From: Symsagittifera roscoffensis
Taxonomy: Eukaryota; Xenacoelomorpha; Acoela; Convolutidae
Direction of reading: 5' to 3'
DNA length: 60,000 bases
Assembly (NCBI RefSeq): GCF_963678635.1
Contig: NC_087070.1
Location: 51,320,514-51,380,513 of the forward strand
Part shown: positions 32,645 to 42,697 of the stretch, piece by piece
How positions within the stretch are numbered: the first letter of the stretch is position 1
Layout of the letters: each line of letters starts with the position of its first letter
The notes under the pieces: model-generated
Databases searched by the model: none
What the model was told of the DNA's origin: nothing
What the model saw: only the letters and a program-made list of their open reading frames with translations
Translations under genes and position numbers: made by a program

Positions 32645-33930
32645 ATTTTTGGCTCAATTTGGTTGAATTATTTATAATGGTAATTTGGTTCAAAATGAAG
32701 AAAAAATAAAAAAAAAAACTCGATGGGGTAAACTGGGGGATTAATTAATTGCCTGATTGAATAATTTAGACCAATCTACAACCTTTAGATTAAAATCTAG
32801 CTGCTTTTAGGCATTTTTGATCTCTTTTTTTCTAAATAAGTTTCATAATCAACAAAACACGTAACAAAACTTGAAGAATTTTAAGAACCAATCCAACATT
32901 TTGAGTTTTTGATTTTGGCAAACAAAAATAAATATCAAATCGGATATTTGTTAATTTTTATGTAAAATCAAAAATAACGAATTTCAGATCTTCTTTAAAA
33001 AATCCACTAAGTACGGGAAACAAATTATTTCAAATCTGAATTAGTTTTTTCAATGAGTACGTATGGGTGTACATGGAAAAATGTTTATTTGATCTCAAAA
33101 ACCTTCCATTCTATCTATTCCTAAAATTGTTAACTTCAACAAAAAAACAATTGCCAGTGAGCTAATTAACAGTGAACTAACTAACTAGCAATTATACGAG
33201 AGGACCTTAACTTTTGCATAAAATAGCCTAAAACTAATTGAAGTTTTGAAAAAAAATTCGACTCTTTTCCGTTTCCCCCACCCCATTGGTTGAATTAGCC
33301 ATTGGCTGAATTATTTATTATAACACGGGTAATTTGGTTCAAAATGAAGAAAAAATGAAAAAAATTCGATGGGGTAAACTGGGGGATTAATTAATTGCCT
33401 GATTGAATAATTTAGACCAATCTACAACCTTTAGATTAAAATCTAGCTGCTTTTAGGCATTTTTGATCTCTTTTTTAAAATAAATTTCATAATCAACAAA
33501 ACACGTAACAAAACTTGAAGAGTTTTAAGAACCAATTCGAAATTTTGAGTTTTTTGATTTTTGGCAAACAAAAATAAATATCAAATCGGATATTTGTTAA
33601 TTTTTATCTAAAATCAAAAATAGCGAATTTCAGATCTTGTTTAAAAAATCCACTAAGTACGGGAAACAAATTATTTCAAATCTGAATTAGTTTTTTCAAT
33701 TAGTACGTATGGGTGTACATGGAAAAATGTTTATTTGATCTCAAAAACCTTCCATTCTATCTATTCCTAAAATTGTTAACTTCAACAAAAAAACAATTGC
33801 CAGTGAGCTAATTAACAGTGAACTAACTAACTAGCAGTTATACAAGGGGACCTTAACTTTTGCATAAAATAGCCTAAAACTAATTGAAGTTTTGAAAAAA
33901 AATTCGGCTCTTTTCCGTTCCCCCCCATTG
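32645..33930. repeat. Tandem duplication, period about 646 bp
   Basis: The two units (about 32645-33290 and 33291-33930) are nearly identical. For example, CGATGGGGTAAACTGGGGGA is at 32721 and 33367, and GTACGTATGGGTGTACATGG is in both. Only scattered substitutions and small indels separate them. No coding content. Confidence 0.95.
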
Positions 33931-33939
33931 ATTTTCCCT

Positions 33940-34280
33940 AAAATTCGATATAGAAAAGCCTACAAAAACGATTTCATTTGTAATAGATAGCCTTAAAACG
34001 TGTCAACGTGAACAAGTGAACAAATTTTACAACATTTCCTACATGCAAAATGCCGTGTGAAGAGTTTTTGAGCGGCTTTTTTTTGTAATTTTACAAGTGG
34101 GGTTGAAAAACTGGAAAAATGTCGAAAGTTCATTTTTAACCTATACTCTCGTTATACTTATACTAACCGAAATGTTCCTACTATTAATCTCATTGAGATA
34201 TAGGAGATAAATGGTTCTAAATGAAAACAACAATAAGTTTGTATTCGCTTTTAATCAGTTTTGTTGTAAATTTTTAGTAA
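33940..34280. other. AT-rich DNA, no gene seen
   Basis: No ORF or repeat recognised between the tandem duplication and the next hairpin-ended repeat. Confidence 0.4.
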
Positions 34281-34285
34281 GAATG

Positions 34286-34762
34286 AACAAAACTGCTCCT
34301 ATCAGTGCAAATTGTTGAGTGTACTGACTGCATCAAAAAAGCTGAAAAATTCAAACATTAAATTTGATGCTTGTTTTGAAAATCATCACCCCACAAGCGG
34401 GGGTAAAGAACAAAGTGATCTAGTTTGCATGCAGAAAAGTTTTAAGTAGACTAAAAAACAGGCATCAATCCAATTTGGAATGAGTTCTAATACGGATTAA
34501 ATGTCCGCCGTTATTAGCACGCATCATATCGCGCGTTAATTGTCCCAAATTGGCCAAGTTTGCAAACTTTAAACCCCATAACTTATCAAAAAATCATCAC
34601 AGATGATTTAAATTTTAAACTTTAAGCTCAAAAAAACAATACATTCTGGATAATAAAAAAATTCCGTCAAAAAATGCTAGTTAAGAAGTCGAAATTTCTA
34701 GATTAAAATTAACACTCCGAGCACAAACTTTCCGAAACTTTCTACGAAATTCGGAACAAAAA
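34286..34762 (+). repeat. Hairpin-ended repeat, old diverged copy
   Basis: 5' end ACAAAACTGCTCCTATCAG and 3' end CCGAGCACAAACTTTCCG..TTCGGAACAAAAAA are clear. The 5' hairpin is destroyed by substitutions. GCGCGTTAATTGTCCCAAAT is preserved in the interior. Confidence 0.8.
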
Positions 34763-34904
34763 AGTCCTTGATAAAAAATCAATCAATAATGGTTAAAAAC
34801 AAAAAAAGCAGAGCGAGAAATAATTTGCAACTTTACACAATGTAAAAAAAATTTGTCGCGAATTTTCGCATCATAAAAAATTTTGATCATCGCGACTCAA
34901 AATA

Positions 34905-35390
34905 GGTATGCTGCAACTTTGCCTGACCGAGGTGTTTTGCGCCACCCAAAAGAGATTTGTTTTGATTTTGCGCAACTCGAAAGACATTTTGCGCGACAAA
35001 GAGAACTTGCGCGAGCTAAAAAGATATGATGCGACATTGCGTGTCTCACAAAACTATAGAGAGTTGCAAAAAGTTCGGAGAGACAGAACTAATTAAAAGA
35101 GCAATCGTACCAATTTGACAGATTTTTACATGCAATTTTTTGTCAGACAACTTTGAGGCACAAAATCGGACTGAACAGGTAGATTTTGCATGCAAAATTT
35201 TTACAAGATAGGTCAATTGCTCTTTTTAAATAATTTTGTCTGTCCGAACTTTTTGCTACTAATTATCATTCTGCAACTTTGCGCGTCTAACAAATTTCTG
35301 CGCGACTGCTTGATCTAGAAATAGTTTCGCGACATCGAGCAAGAAAAAACCCTATCTGCAGATTTACGCGACTCATAAAAATTTATGTTC
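34905..35390. repeat. Degenerate TTGCGCGAC minisatellite interrupted by a TIR element
   Basis: Eroded units such as CAACTTTGCCTGACC, GATTTTGCGCAACTCG, CATTTTGCGCGAC, ACATTGCGTGTCTC and CAACTTTGCGCGTC are scattered on either side of a 191-bp TIR element. They belong to the same family as the cleaner array at 35707-35970. Confidence 0.75.
35066..35256. mobile_element. 191-bp TIR element (MITE)
   Basis: Inverted ends of about 42 bp: GCAAAAAGTTCGGAGAGACA at the left and the complement of TGTCTGTCCGAACTTTTTGC at the right. Similarity extends through an A/T-rich AAAGAGCAATxG segment, and a second inner pair surrounds GCATGC. No obvious target-site duplication is visible. It has been inserted into the minisatellite. 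Confidence 0.8.
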
Positions 35391-35394
35391 CAGT

Positions 35395-35565
35395 TTAAGA
35401 GATATGGGCTTTCAGCTTTTGTGTGAATAGGTTTTTTTTTTCATTTGGGACCATGACTAGGGTGAAATTCGTATAAAAGTTCATAGGAGGTCGGTCGTTG
35501 AAGAAGCAAAGACGAATTTCTCGCGGTGGCCCGTGTATGACCAGAAAATATACTGTTCCAGTTAA
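35395..35565 (-). CDS. Candidate terminal exon of an unknown protein
   Basis: The minus strand shows a strong acceptor (TTGTTTTTAATGTGCAG) followed in phase 0 by 56 codons and a TAA. It begins LTGTVYFLVIHGPPREIRLC and continues with FFNDRPPMNFYTNFTLVMVP. The alternation of hydrophobic and polar residues suggests beta strands, and the sequence does not look like a repeat by-product although minisatellite DNA lies on both sides. Phase 0 is compatible with the other minus-strand exons, but it lies between the exons at 36135 and 28481 and carries a stop. It must therefore be an alternative end, a separate gene or a relic. Confidence 0.4.
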   Translation of the reverse strand, partial: LTGTVYFLVIHGPPREIRLCFFNDRPPMNFYTNFTLVMVPNEKKNLFTQKLKAHIS

Positions 35566-35706
35566 CTGCACATTAAAAACAAAACTCAAAAACAATGTTT
35601 AAAATTTTGGGAGCAAAAATATCCAGCAAAAACTCTTTTTTTTCTATTGCCACTTTGCGTGTTTCAGAGTGCATGTTGTGGACCTCTGTCCGGTTACTCA
35701 TGTTTT

Positions 35707-35970
35707 CTGCGAATGAAGTGTCGACTTTGCGCCAACCAGGCTGCAATTTTGCGCGACCGATGCTGCGATTTTGCGCGACACATTTTGCGACTTTGCGCGA
35801 CTCATGTTGCGACTTTGCGCAACCCATACTGCGACTTAGCGCGACTCTCGACATTGCGCGACTCATGTTGCGAATTTGCGTGACTCAGATTGCGACTTTG
35901 CGCAACCCATGTTACGACTTTGCGCGACTCAAGTTGCGAATTTGCGCGACCTATTTTTATCTATGTTCGG
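35707..35970. repeat. 22-bp TTGCGACTTTGCGCGACTCATG minisatellite
   Basis: About eleven units of 22 bp following TGCGACTTTGCGCGACTCAT with substitutions. Because 22 is not divisible by three, all frames are exercised and the array produces the Cys/Leu/Arg-rich ORFs at 35595-36143, 35647-35883 and 35876-36070. I regard these as by-products. Confidence 0.92.
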
Positions 35971-36134
35971 ACGTTTCGCGACCTATTGGTTTTGTTATGG
36001 ATTTAGACAACCCTGTCTTAGTCTTACATTCTTGCAATATGTTGGAGAAAACCCCTTACTTAACAAATAGAAAAAGAAATAAAGCTATACAGAATGCTAG
36101 AAGAGACAAAATAATCGAGCCAAAAAAGCCCCAC

Positions 36135-36300
36135 CTCCGATAGCTGTCTGTTCTCCTCCCGCAGCTGTGCTTCTATGGCCTCTAACTGCTGTGTCCTCCT
36201 CCTCCTCTCCAGAGTCTGTGCCCTCTGGGTATGACTCAGCGTCTTGATCTCCTCCTCCTTGCCCTCCAGCTCCTCACACCTCCGACCAATCTCAGCTTTC
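36135..36300 (-). CDS. Internal exon encoding a coiled coil
   Basis: Bounded on the minus strand by TACTTTCAG and CGGAG|GTGGGG, it is 166 nt (one base to complete a codon, then 55 codons, ending in phase 0). The peptide begins KAEIGRRCEELEGKEEEIKT, is almost wholly Glu/Arg/Lys/Gln/Leu with heptad-like spacing, and ends REENRQLSE, typical of a parallel coiled coil. The next exon at 28481-28717 starts in the matching phase with NIFKQTDEL, which continues a helical pattern, so the two are probably consecutive exons across a 7.4-kb intron. Gene identity is not recognised. Confidence 0.65.
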
Positions 36301-36479
36301 CTGAAAGTATCAAATAACACAAATGTTCTATTATTAGGCAACATTGTTCAAGCGCTTTCTCGCGGAGATGGGTGGGGGGCTATAGTTTGCGGGTATGCAG
36401 TAAGTTTCACAAAAATAAGTCAAAATTGTAAACGACTTATTTACAAGCTACCGGGTCGAAATTTTTCCACAAAAAAAAA

Positions 36480-37015
36480 ACGACGAATGAGCCCAAATTT
36501 GAGTTTCAAGTTTAATTGGTCCCCGAAGTATCATGAAACATGGACCCAATTGAGTTTAATCAGGAGCCCAATATTTAGTCAATTGGGCCCATTCGTCCCT
36601 TTCAATGGCAAATCAGGGACCAAAATTTAAGCTCATTCAGCCTCTTTTCGTATAAAAAAAAAATATTCGAGTAACTCCAACCGACTCATTGAGTTCACAA
36701 GACCTCTGTACTACCTCTGTTCTGCTACTATTTGGAGTTACTGTTTGTTTTGGCCTATTTAAACTGAAATTCGAAAACTGAATGGCCTCAACTTGCTAAC
36801 AATTGGGCTCACTCAGCTCAGTTGGGTAGATGCTGGGCTAATTCAGCTCACTCAGCCCCATATTGAAAAAAACGGGGACCAAAAATTGGGCCAAATTTGC
36901 TAAGGAGCTTGGCCCGATCAGCAAGTTTTCGATTTCCAAAAATGGGCTCATTCTGAACCTTCCAGGGCAAAAATAGACCAAAAAGGGGACTAATTTTGAT
37001 CCCGGCTCTCCCAAA
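36480..37015. repeat. Region of repeated TTGGGC/GGGACC motifs
   Basis: TGAGCCCA, CAATTGGG, GGGACCAA and GGGCTCA motifs recur in both orientations. The left end (AATGAGCCCAAATTTGAG...GGTCCCC) and right end (GGGGACTAATTTTGAT, preceded by AATGGGCTCATT) are loosely inverted, so this may be an old foldback element. No gene. Confidence 0.45.
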
Positions 37016-37049
37016 ACACTATAAAATCATAAATCAGGTGAAACCTTGC

Positions 37050-37245
37050 AGGCAAACCAAATGTTTTTTTTTGGTTTGTTTTTGGAAGATTTTAACCAAA
37101 AGGGTCGCGTTTTTATCCATGGTGCGATCTCCGCAAACTTTATATCCTGGATTACGTTTTTAGTTTTTGTGAAGGTTTTAACCCAAAAATAGCGTTTCTT
37201 GTCAGTGCGTGATCCCCACAAATTTTGTATTACGGGTAACACAGA
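37050..37245. repeat. Two-unit tandem repeat of about 95 bp
   Basis: AAGATTTTAACCAAAAGGGTCGCGTTTTTATCC..GTGCGATCTCCGCAAACTTTATAT is followed by a diverged copy AAGGTTTTAACCCAAAAATAGCGTTTC..GTGCGTGATCCCCACAAATTTTGTAT. Confidence 0.65.
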
Positions 37246-37924
37246 CAGGGGAAAACCTTGCATTTCCTGCTAGGAACTTAGGAAGTTCTATGATATCCTC
37301 GACTTCCAGGTAGGAACCAACCAGGAAACCTTCCAGAAATTCAATAAAACATTTTTGAAAAACAGTGAAGAAAAACGCGTTCAAAATCTACAATTTTCAT
37401 AATAATTTATCAACGGAAAATTGAAGCGTCGGATTGATTTTCTATAGCTCAACGCTTTTGCTGAACGTTTGCAAAGAAACTTTTTTCGAAAGATTTTACA
37501 ATGTTTTTCTAAAAAAGTGTTTTTGCATGCAAGTTTCAAAATTTTTTTAACATACTCCAGACACGTTTTTGCATACACAACGCTGTTTTGAGTCCCGTGA
37601 AAACATTTATTGTTTTTGTGTTTTCAAATGACAAGGCAAATTTTTGTTGTTTTATTCAGTTGTTTTTTTTTTCAAACGCAGATATTTTTATAATACCAAT
37701 CGTTGTGACTTTACTAATTTGACTTATATAGCATATAGAAAGATTCTTAGTGAGATTTTTTGACAATTAACCTGCGTGATTTTTTATACTTGGTTAATGT
37801 GTTTCTGGACAGGTTTAAATCCTTTGGCAATAACTAAAATTCGTCAAAACCTGGCAGTAAAAGGTCTGATTACTAACAATTTTTTGAAAACAAGCTCTGG
37901 TTTTTTTGACCGACTCAAGAAATC

Positions 37925-38035
37925 CAGGGCAATCTTATTAACATTTTACATGGCTTTCCCCTGACCAGGCATAGTTTCTGAGATGGCTCCAGGAATGGAG
38001 TTCCTTGGAAAGGTAACCCGGGACGCCTCTATGAG
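37925..38035. repeat. Interspersed GC-richer segment, copy 2
   Basis: Counterpart of 31005-31115 in the same orientation (ATCCAGGGCAATCTT..ACATGGCTTTCCCCTGACCAGG..GGCTCCAGGAATGGAGTTCC..GGTAACCCGGGACG). The reading frames seen in copy 1 are not preserved. Confidence 0.5.
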
Positions 38036-38650
38036 CGTTCTTTTATGAAATTTTATGAGCTGGTTAAGGAAAAATGGGAAAACTCGTTGAAAAGGGTAAC
38101 CACATTTTTAGTTTTGCTCTGAACGCAAACTGATTATAGTGTATTTTTTCTAATTCTGGTGGATCCGAATTAATTTTAGTCAAAGGCGGATATAAACTCC
38201 AAAATCTGCTTATCACTTTTTCGAAACAAAAAAATTTATTTGCACTGCTTTTGTGCTTGTTAACGTTTCTCTACAGACAGCTTATGGGCATAACTTTTGG
38301 AACTGCATTTCGGTGGTGAGAGAATTGTTGAAGACGGTCATGAATGACTGAAACTTCTGTGCTATTATATAATCATGCATTTAGGCGTTGATCGAAACAA
38401 AAATTTTTCACGCTGGCCTAAATATCCAGTTTTGATTGCTCAAATTTTAAAAACATTTTAGTTAATGCTCATTAGAGAAGCAAAGCTTCGCTCATCTTTA
38501 TTAGTGGCCGTCTGAGGGTAAAAAAATTGAACGCTAAAAATCAATCCGAGAAAATTCAATTTTTTATTGAAAACTAAAGGACGCTCAACAATTTGCCAAT
38601 TTAAAGTCAAAATCTACATATTTTTTAGTGTTGTTCCGATTATTTCAAAA

Positions 38651-38761
38651 ATGGGGAGGAAAATTATATTCGGGTGTTCAAGTTTTTTTTCTTTTTCTCT
38701 TTTTTCATTTGTTTACTGCGCAAATCAGGCACCAAAAAAATCATCGGAAAACATCGAGTGA
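38651..38761 (+). CDS. Candidate signal-peptide exon or short secreted peptide
   Basis: From an ATG at 38651, 36 codons encode MGRKIIFGCSSFFSFSLFSF and then a short polar tail. This is a basic start and a Ser/Phe hydrophobic core that would make a plausible signal peptide. It ends either at a TGA or at a GTGATATG possible donor. The composition also fits chance in T-rich DNA. Confidence 0.2.
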   Translation: MGRKIIFGCSSFFSFSLFSFVYCANQAPKKSSENIE

Positions 38762-38769
38762 TATGAAAA

Positions 38770-40800
38770 CTTAAGCCCTTTCAGTCGTCATTCAAAATTC
38801 ATTGAAACATTTGGTTTAAAATTTTCTCAGTGTCGAGAAAAACTGGTTTAAAGTTTCTTATTTCACTTTCTTTCTGAGCGTTTAAAGCGAGCGAGCATGC
38901 TTACAAGATCTAATTAAAGCCTAATTTAAACTCAGAAAACTTAGTTTCAAGCAAGCAATTTTAGTTTGAGGAGGTTTTTAGCTCCATTTTGGCAACAAAA
39001 ACTTTTTGTAAATTTTCGATTTTTTTGTTTTTGTTTCTCTATTCAATTTTCTATAAAAATTTTGTTGAATTTACTATACTAATATGATTTTTGAATATAT
39101 CTAATCTATATCTTACGCCAGATCCTTTCATCACAACACAACACACACACACACAAAAGTTTTTTTAAGACTATGGTCTGTAGTTTTTTAAAGACTATTG
39201 TTCAGAGAAATTTCGACTGTTCGATTGGCAGATTTTCTGTTAATGTTTATTATAGTCTGAAACATAGGATAGCAGTTGTTTTCCAAACTATATCTGATAG
39301 GTTAAAAGGATGTCACATACTTTCGCCATGATACGAGCAGTCTTAGATTTCCATTTTATAAAAACTTTTGTTGATTAGTCTGGTTATCAAAAGTTTATCT
39401 TCATTTTTGCACTAGAAAGTAACTTGAACCAAATTATGGCAGAAAGTATTCTTATATTTCTTCAAAAAAGCAAAAAAAAATCGAATTAAATAGTAAAGGA
39501 ACTTGTTTTGTGCATAATTCAAGTTCAATATTTCATCACCCCTATACACATTCTTATGAGCTTTGGCGAAAAAATGTTAACGTCAATTTTGTCAACACAA
39601 CCGCGGCTCTTCTTTTGAGTCTTAGATTCAAAAATTAGTATAACTTTTACTCTGCAATTATCAATTGTTTAATTAATTATCTACATACTTATACATTGTT
39701 GTACATAAAATCATAACTTTTGACTCTTTCCAATGTCTCTCCGGCCACCATTTTATAATGTTCCAATACATGAGGTGACTTTTGGCCCAGCTAAAGCTTA
39801 AAGTACCTGTTTGACATTTTTGTCAGAATGTGTACTGATGCCAGAAAAAATGAAATCTCAATTTTCCAAAAATGGACTTTTCCAAAAACCTATTTCTCTT
39901 TTTAATAAGGGACCCTTGTCTATGTAGGGGAGATTTTTTTTACCTGCTCTTTTAACTCAACACTTTGTCTCAATTATGGCAACTTAGCTCTCGAGAAAGC
40001 AAAAGTTCTCAAAAGTCCCCGCTCAAATTTTCCTAAGACTGTGACAGTTTTCTGTATAAATTAGGGAGGAGATGCTCATACAGAGAAGATTTTTGCATTG
40101 AGCATTTTTGGTTTAAGCTTAACCTAAAAATAGGCAGAGTTTTTTTCGAGAAAAACATTTCCATAAAACAATAAAAATATCAAAGCCTTGGTTTTCCTGT
40201 GTCGAAACGGTTTTTCTACAGGGTAGTTATCGAGTTATCGAGAAAATTTTAAAACAAAATACACAAAAAAGGAACAAAATTTCAAAAATTGGACTTCTGC
40301 TGAAAACATCATTCTTTTTCTACAAGAAAAAAAATATTGAGCCTCTTATGCTGGAAATTTTCTCAAGCCTATTTAATACTTTACAGTGCTTTCTTTGTTA
40401 AAAAAGAACAATTTTCCAGAAAACGGTCAAAATATAAGAAATCGCACTTTTCCCAAATTCATAACGGTTTTCTTAAACAGAAATTACGTCAGCTAGTGAT
40501 TGTGATCAGTTGAATTGTTTCCAAAACGGTCTAAAAAATTTGAGAGTTTGCTATTCTGGACCGATACTTAGCCAATTTAATCATAGCCAAATTTAATCTA
40601 TAATTTAATCATAGCCAAATGGTGCAAGTCGGTAATGTAAACCGAGATTCGATGGGACAGGAAAATTATAGTTCCGGAGTTCATAATGTACACAACCACA
40701 AAATATTTGAATTGTAACACACTAAACTCCGATTGCAGTCATTTGACATTCGAAGTCAAAATCAAACTTCAAGGTCGATATACAAAACAAACAGCCTTCT
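38770..40800. other. AT-rich DNA, no gene seen
   Basis: Contains an (AC)n microsatellite at 39132-39157 and a remnant GATACGAGCAGTCTTA at about 39330-39350 that matches the 5' end of the hairpin-ended repeat in minus orientation. Otherwise nothing recognisable. Confidence 0.45.
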
Positions 40801-40897
40801 ACATTTGTGTTTTATGTAAAGGTCATAAAAACAAGCAGAGTCATTGATTCATAATCAACATAGACAATCATTGGAGTTTTTTTTTGGGAAAACTTTG

Positions 40898-41683
40898 ATG
40901 AAACTTGGGATGTTTTTGAATCTTTTGGCAATTATTTTTCCTTTTTATTTCATGAATATAACAAATTATGCGTTCGGTCTCCTTCCCGACAGAGTTGTCA
41001 ACACAACCATCAAATCAAAATGGTTATCTTTGACTTTTTTGATTCCATTCGAAGTTCAAGAAAACGATTGGCAAAATTGTAGAAAATATAGTGAATTTTA
41101 CTGCCTATTTTCATACCAAACCAAAAAGTTGAACCCGAATAAAGCCGTCGAAGTTGTTCTTCATTTAAACTCACTTGAATTCTTGAGTAACGCGCAGCTA
41201 TCGCTGGATATTTATTCCCAACGTGTGTCTGAAATAGCTTTTCGCCCTATTTACCGTGGGATTAATTATTTTATGGGCGCTAATGGTTGTTGTGTTGAAC
41301 AGAATTTTAATTATTACACTTTCGGTTTCAACGAACTACTTCTCAAACACAGTGAATACGTCAAAAAACTAACAGACTATAATGATGGAAAAAAAGTTTT
41401 GAACAATATTGGAGCTTTTTATTTTCGGGATTGTGACGCAAACATAATTACAAAAGTCGGGTTCGGAAAGGGGAAGTTGCTGCGTTCTAATCATCATGTG
41501 AGTCTCAATTTTCAAAAAAGAGGAGCACCTTATCGACTGAGAATTGGAAGGCATCATTGGACGCCGCCTATTCCCTACGAGAATCCTGGTGACTTTTTGA
41601 CCTTCAGATGGTTCAAACTGAACATTATGTGTCAAGATCAACCCTGGATTTGCAAAGAGCCAACTAATAATTTGACGCTATAA
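40898..41683 (+). CDS. Intronless paralogue: predicted secreted protein of unknown family
   Basis: The ORF is open from 40844, but I prefer the Met at 40898. MKLGMFLNLLAIIFPFYF there makes a good signal peptide, and a CATAAAAAC motif at about 40825 would place transcription near 40855. The resulting protein is 261 residues. It shares with the six-exon gene SLTFLIP, a Cys in the NCRKY strand, FRPIYRGINYF, a CC pair, YVKKLTDYN, ANIITKVGFGKG, NHH, GAPY, IPYENP and FRWFKLNIMCQDQPWIC near the C-terminus. There are no transmembrane segments after the signal. The frame is intact over 261 codons in AT-rich DNA, which argues for recent or present selection. It has no introns where its paralogue has five. 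No homologous family comes to mind, and any function would be a guess. Confidence 0.8.
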   Translation: MKLGMFLNLLAIIFPFYFMNITNYAFGLLPDRVVNTTIKSKWLSLTFLIPFEVQENDWQNCRKYSEFYCLFSYQTKKLNPNKAVEVVLHLNSLEFLSNAQLSLDIYSQRVSEIAFRPIYRGINYFMGANGCCVEQNFNYYTFGFNELLLKHSEYVKKLTDYNDGKKVLNNIGAFYFRDCDANIITKVGFGKGKLLRSNHHVSLNFQKRGAPYRLRIGRHHWTPPIPYENPGDFLTFRWFKLNIMCQDQPWICKEPTNNLTL

Positions 41684-41689
41684 ATTTTT

Positions 41690-42225
41690 TTAAATGTGAA
41701 TAATAATTTAATTTTTAAAAAAGTCAACAGGCAATTGGATACATCTAGATTTTGAGAAACAAAAACGCATTCAAATTAATACAAAATTCCAATAGTTTGA
41801 ATCAAGCCTCAAAATCTAAGAATTTTTTTTCAATTTAGCTAGTTAAAAAAGTGGTTTCAGAATTTTGGGTTGCGAAGAAGCAGTTCTTCAACTAAGGCAA
41901 CAATAAAAATCTGTCAAATGATCAAACTTACATATTTTTTTGCGACTCCTGAGAATCTATGAAATGACTCATCAAGTCTGTATGATCATAGTCCGTTTCT
42001 TTTATTTCCCCACTTTCCAAACTGGGTTACTTAAAACTGAATTGCTTTTTTTGCCTTGATCTATGAAAGGGTTATCATGACTGTCTATAATTATAGTCAT
42101 TTTTATTACTTCTATTCATTCCAAACAGAGTTATTAAAAAGAGTGGTACCACTTTATTGATACCACTATTTCGGCTGCAATTGTGATACCACGTGAAATC
42201 GAACGGTCTGAAATAACTCTGCAAT
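41690..42225. other. 3' flank of the intronless gene
   Basis: No further exon or clear poly-A tract is visible. A tail fragment of the SINE (GGTACCAC..ATTTCGGCTGCAATTGTGATACCACGTGAAA) lies at 42143-42205. Confidence 0.4.
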
Positions 42226-42226
42226 A

Positions 42227-42694
42227 CAGTGCTGATTTAAATGATCCGGACAAACTTTTCTAATACGTTTTTCTCAAACTGGGTTAAAATTTGACAAAAC
42301 GTGAAGAGAACAAAAGTTGCTTAGAATTTCATCAGAATTAATTACAATTTTTTTCTCCGAAAATATCAACCAAAATGTTACCCAAAAAATGGGTCATTTT
42401 GATTTTTTCAATTGATCAAGAAATACGCTGAAACTACTGTGTTAATTGATGAGGAATATAAATCACAAGAAGCCTCTTAGTTCTAGAAATTTTAAATCTC
42501 TAAAAACCTGTATAAGAGAAAATATTTTTTGCTTGCTTGATAGTCAAGAAACGTGATTGCTGCATATTGTTTTTAAAAAATTCATCAAATTTTTTCTCCT
42601 TCACATTTTCTTAAATAAATTTGACCCAAAATGAGAAAACTGCGTTTTAAATTTCTATTTTTATTCATTTTGTCCGGTTAATTTAAATCAGCAA
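42227..42694. mobile_element. Tc1/mariner-like element, internally shortened
   Basis: TA then CAGTGCTGATTTAAATGATCCGG at the left, and TTTTGTCCGGTTAATTTAAATCAG at the right. About 468 bp, with no transposase. It corresponds to the element at 22184-22946 in inverted orientation. Confidence 0.75.
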
Positions 42695-42697
42695 TCA

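Noticed and set aside
35595-36143. 182-codon plus-strand ORF rich in Cys, Leu and Arg
   Set aside because: Most of it is translation of the 22-bp minisatellite; the same array yields similar peptides in other frames, and its end runs antisense into the coiled-coil exon.
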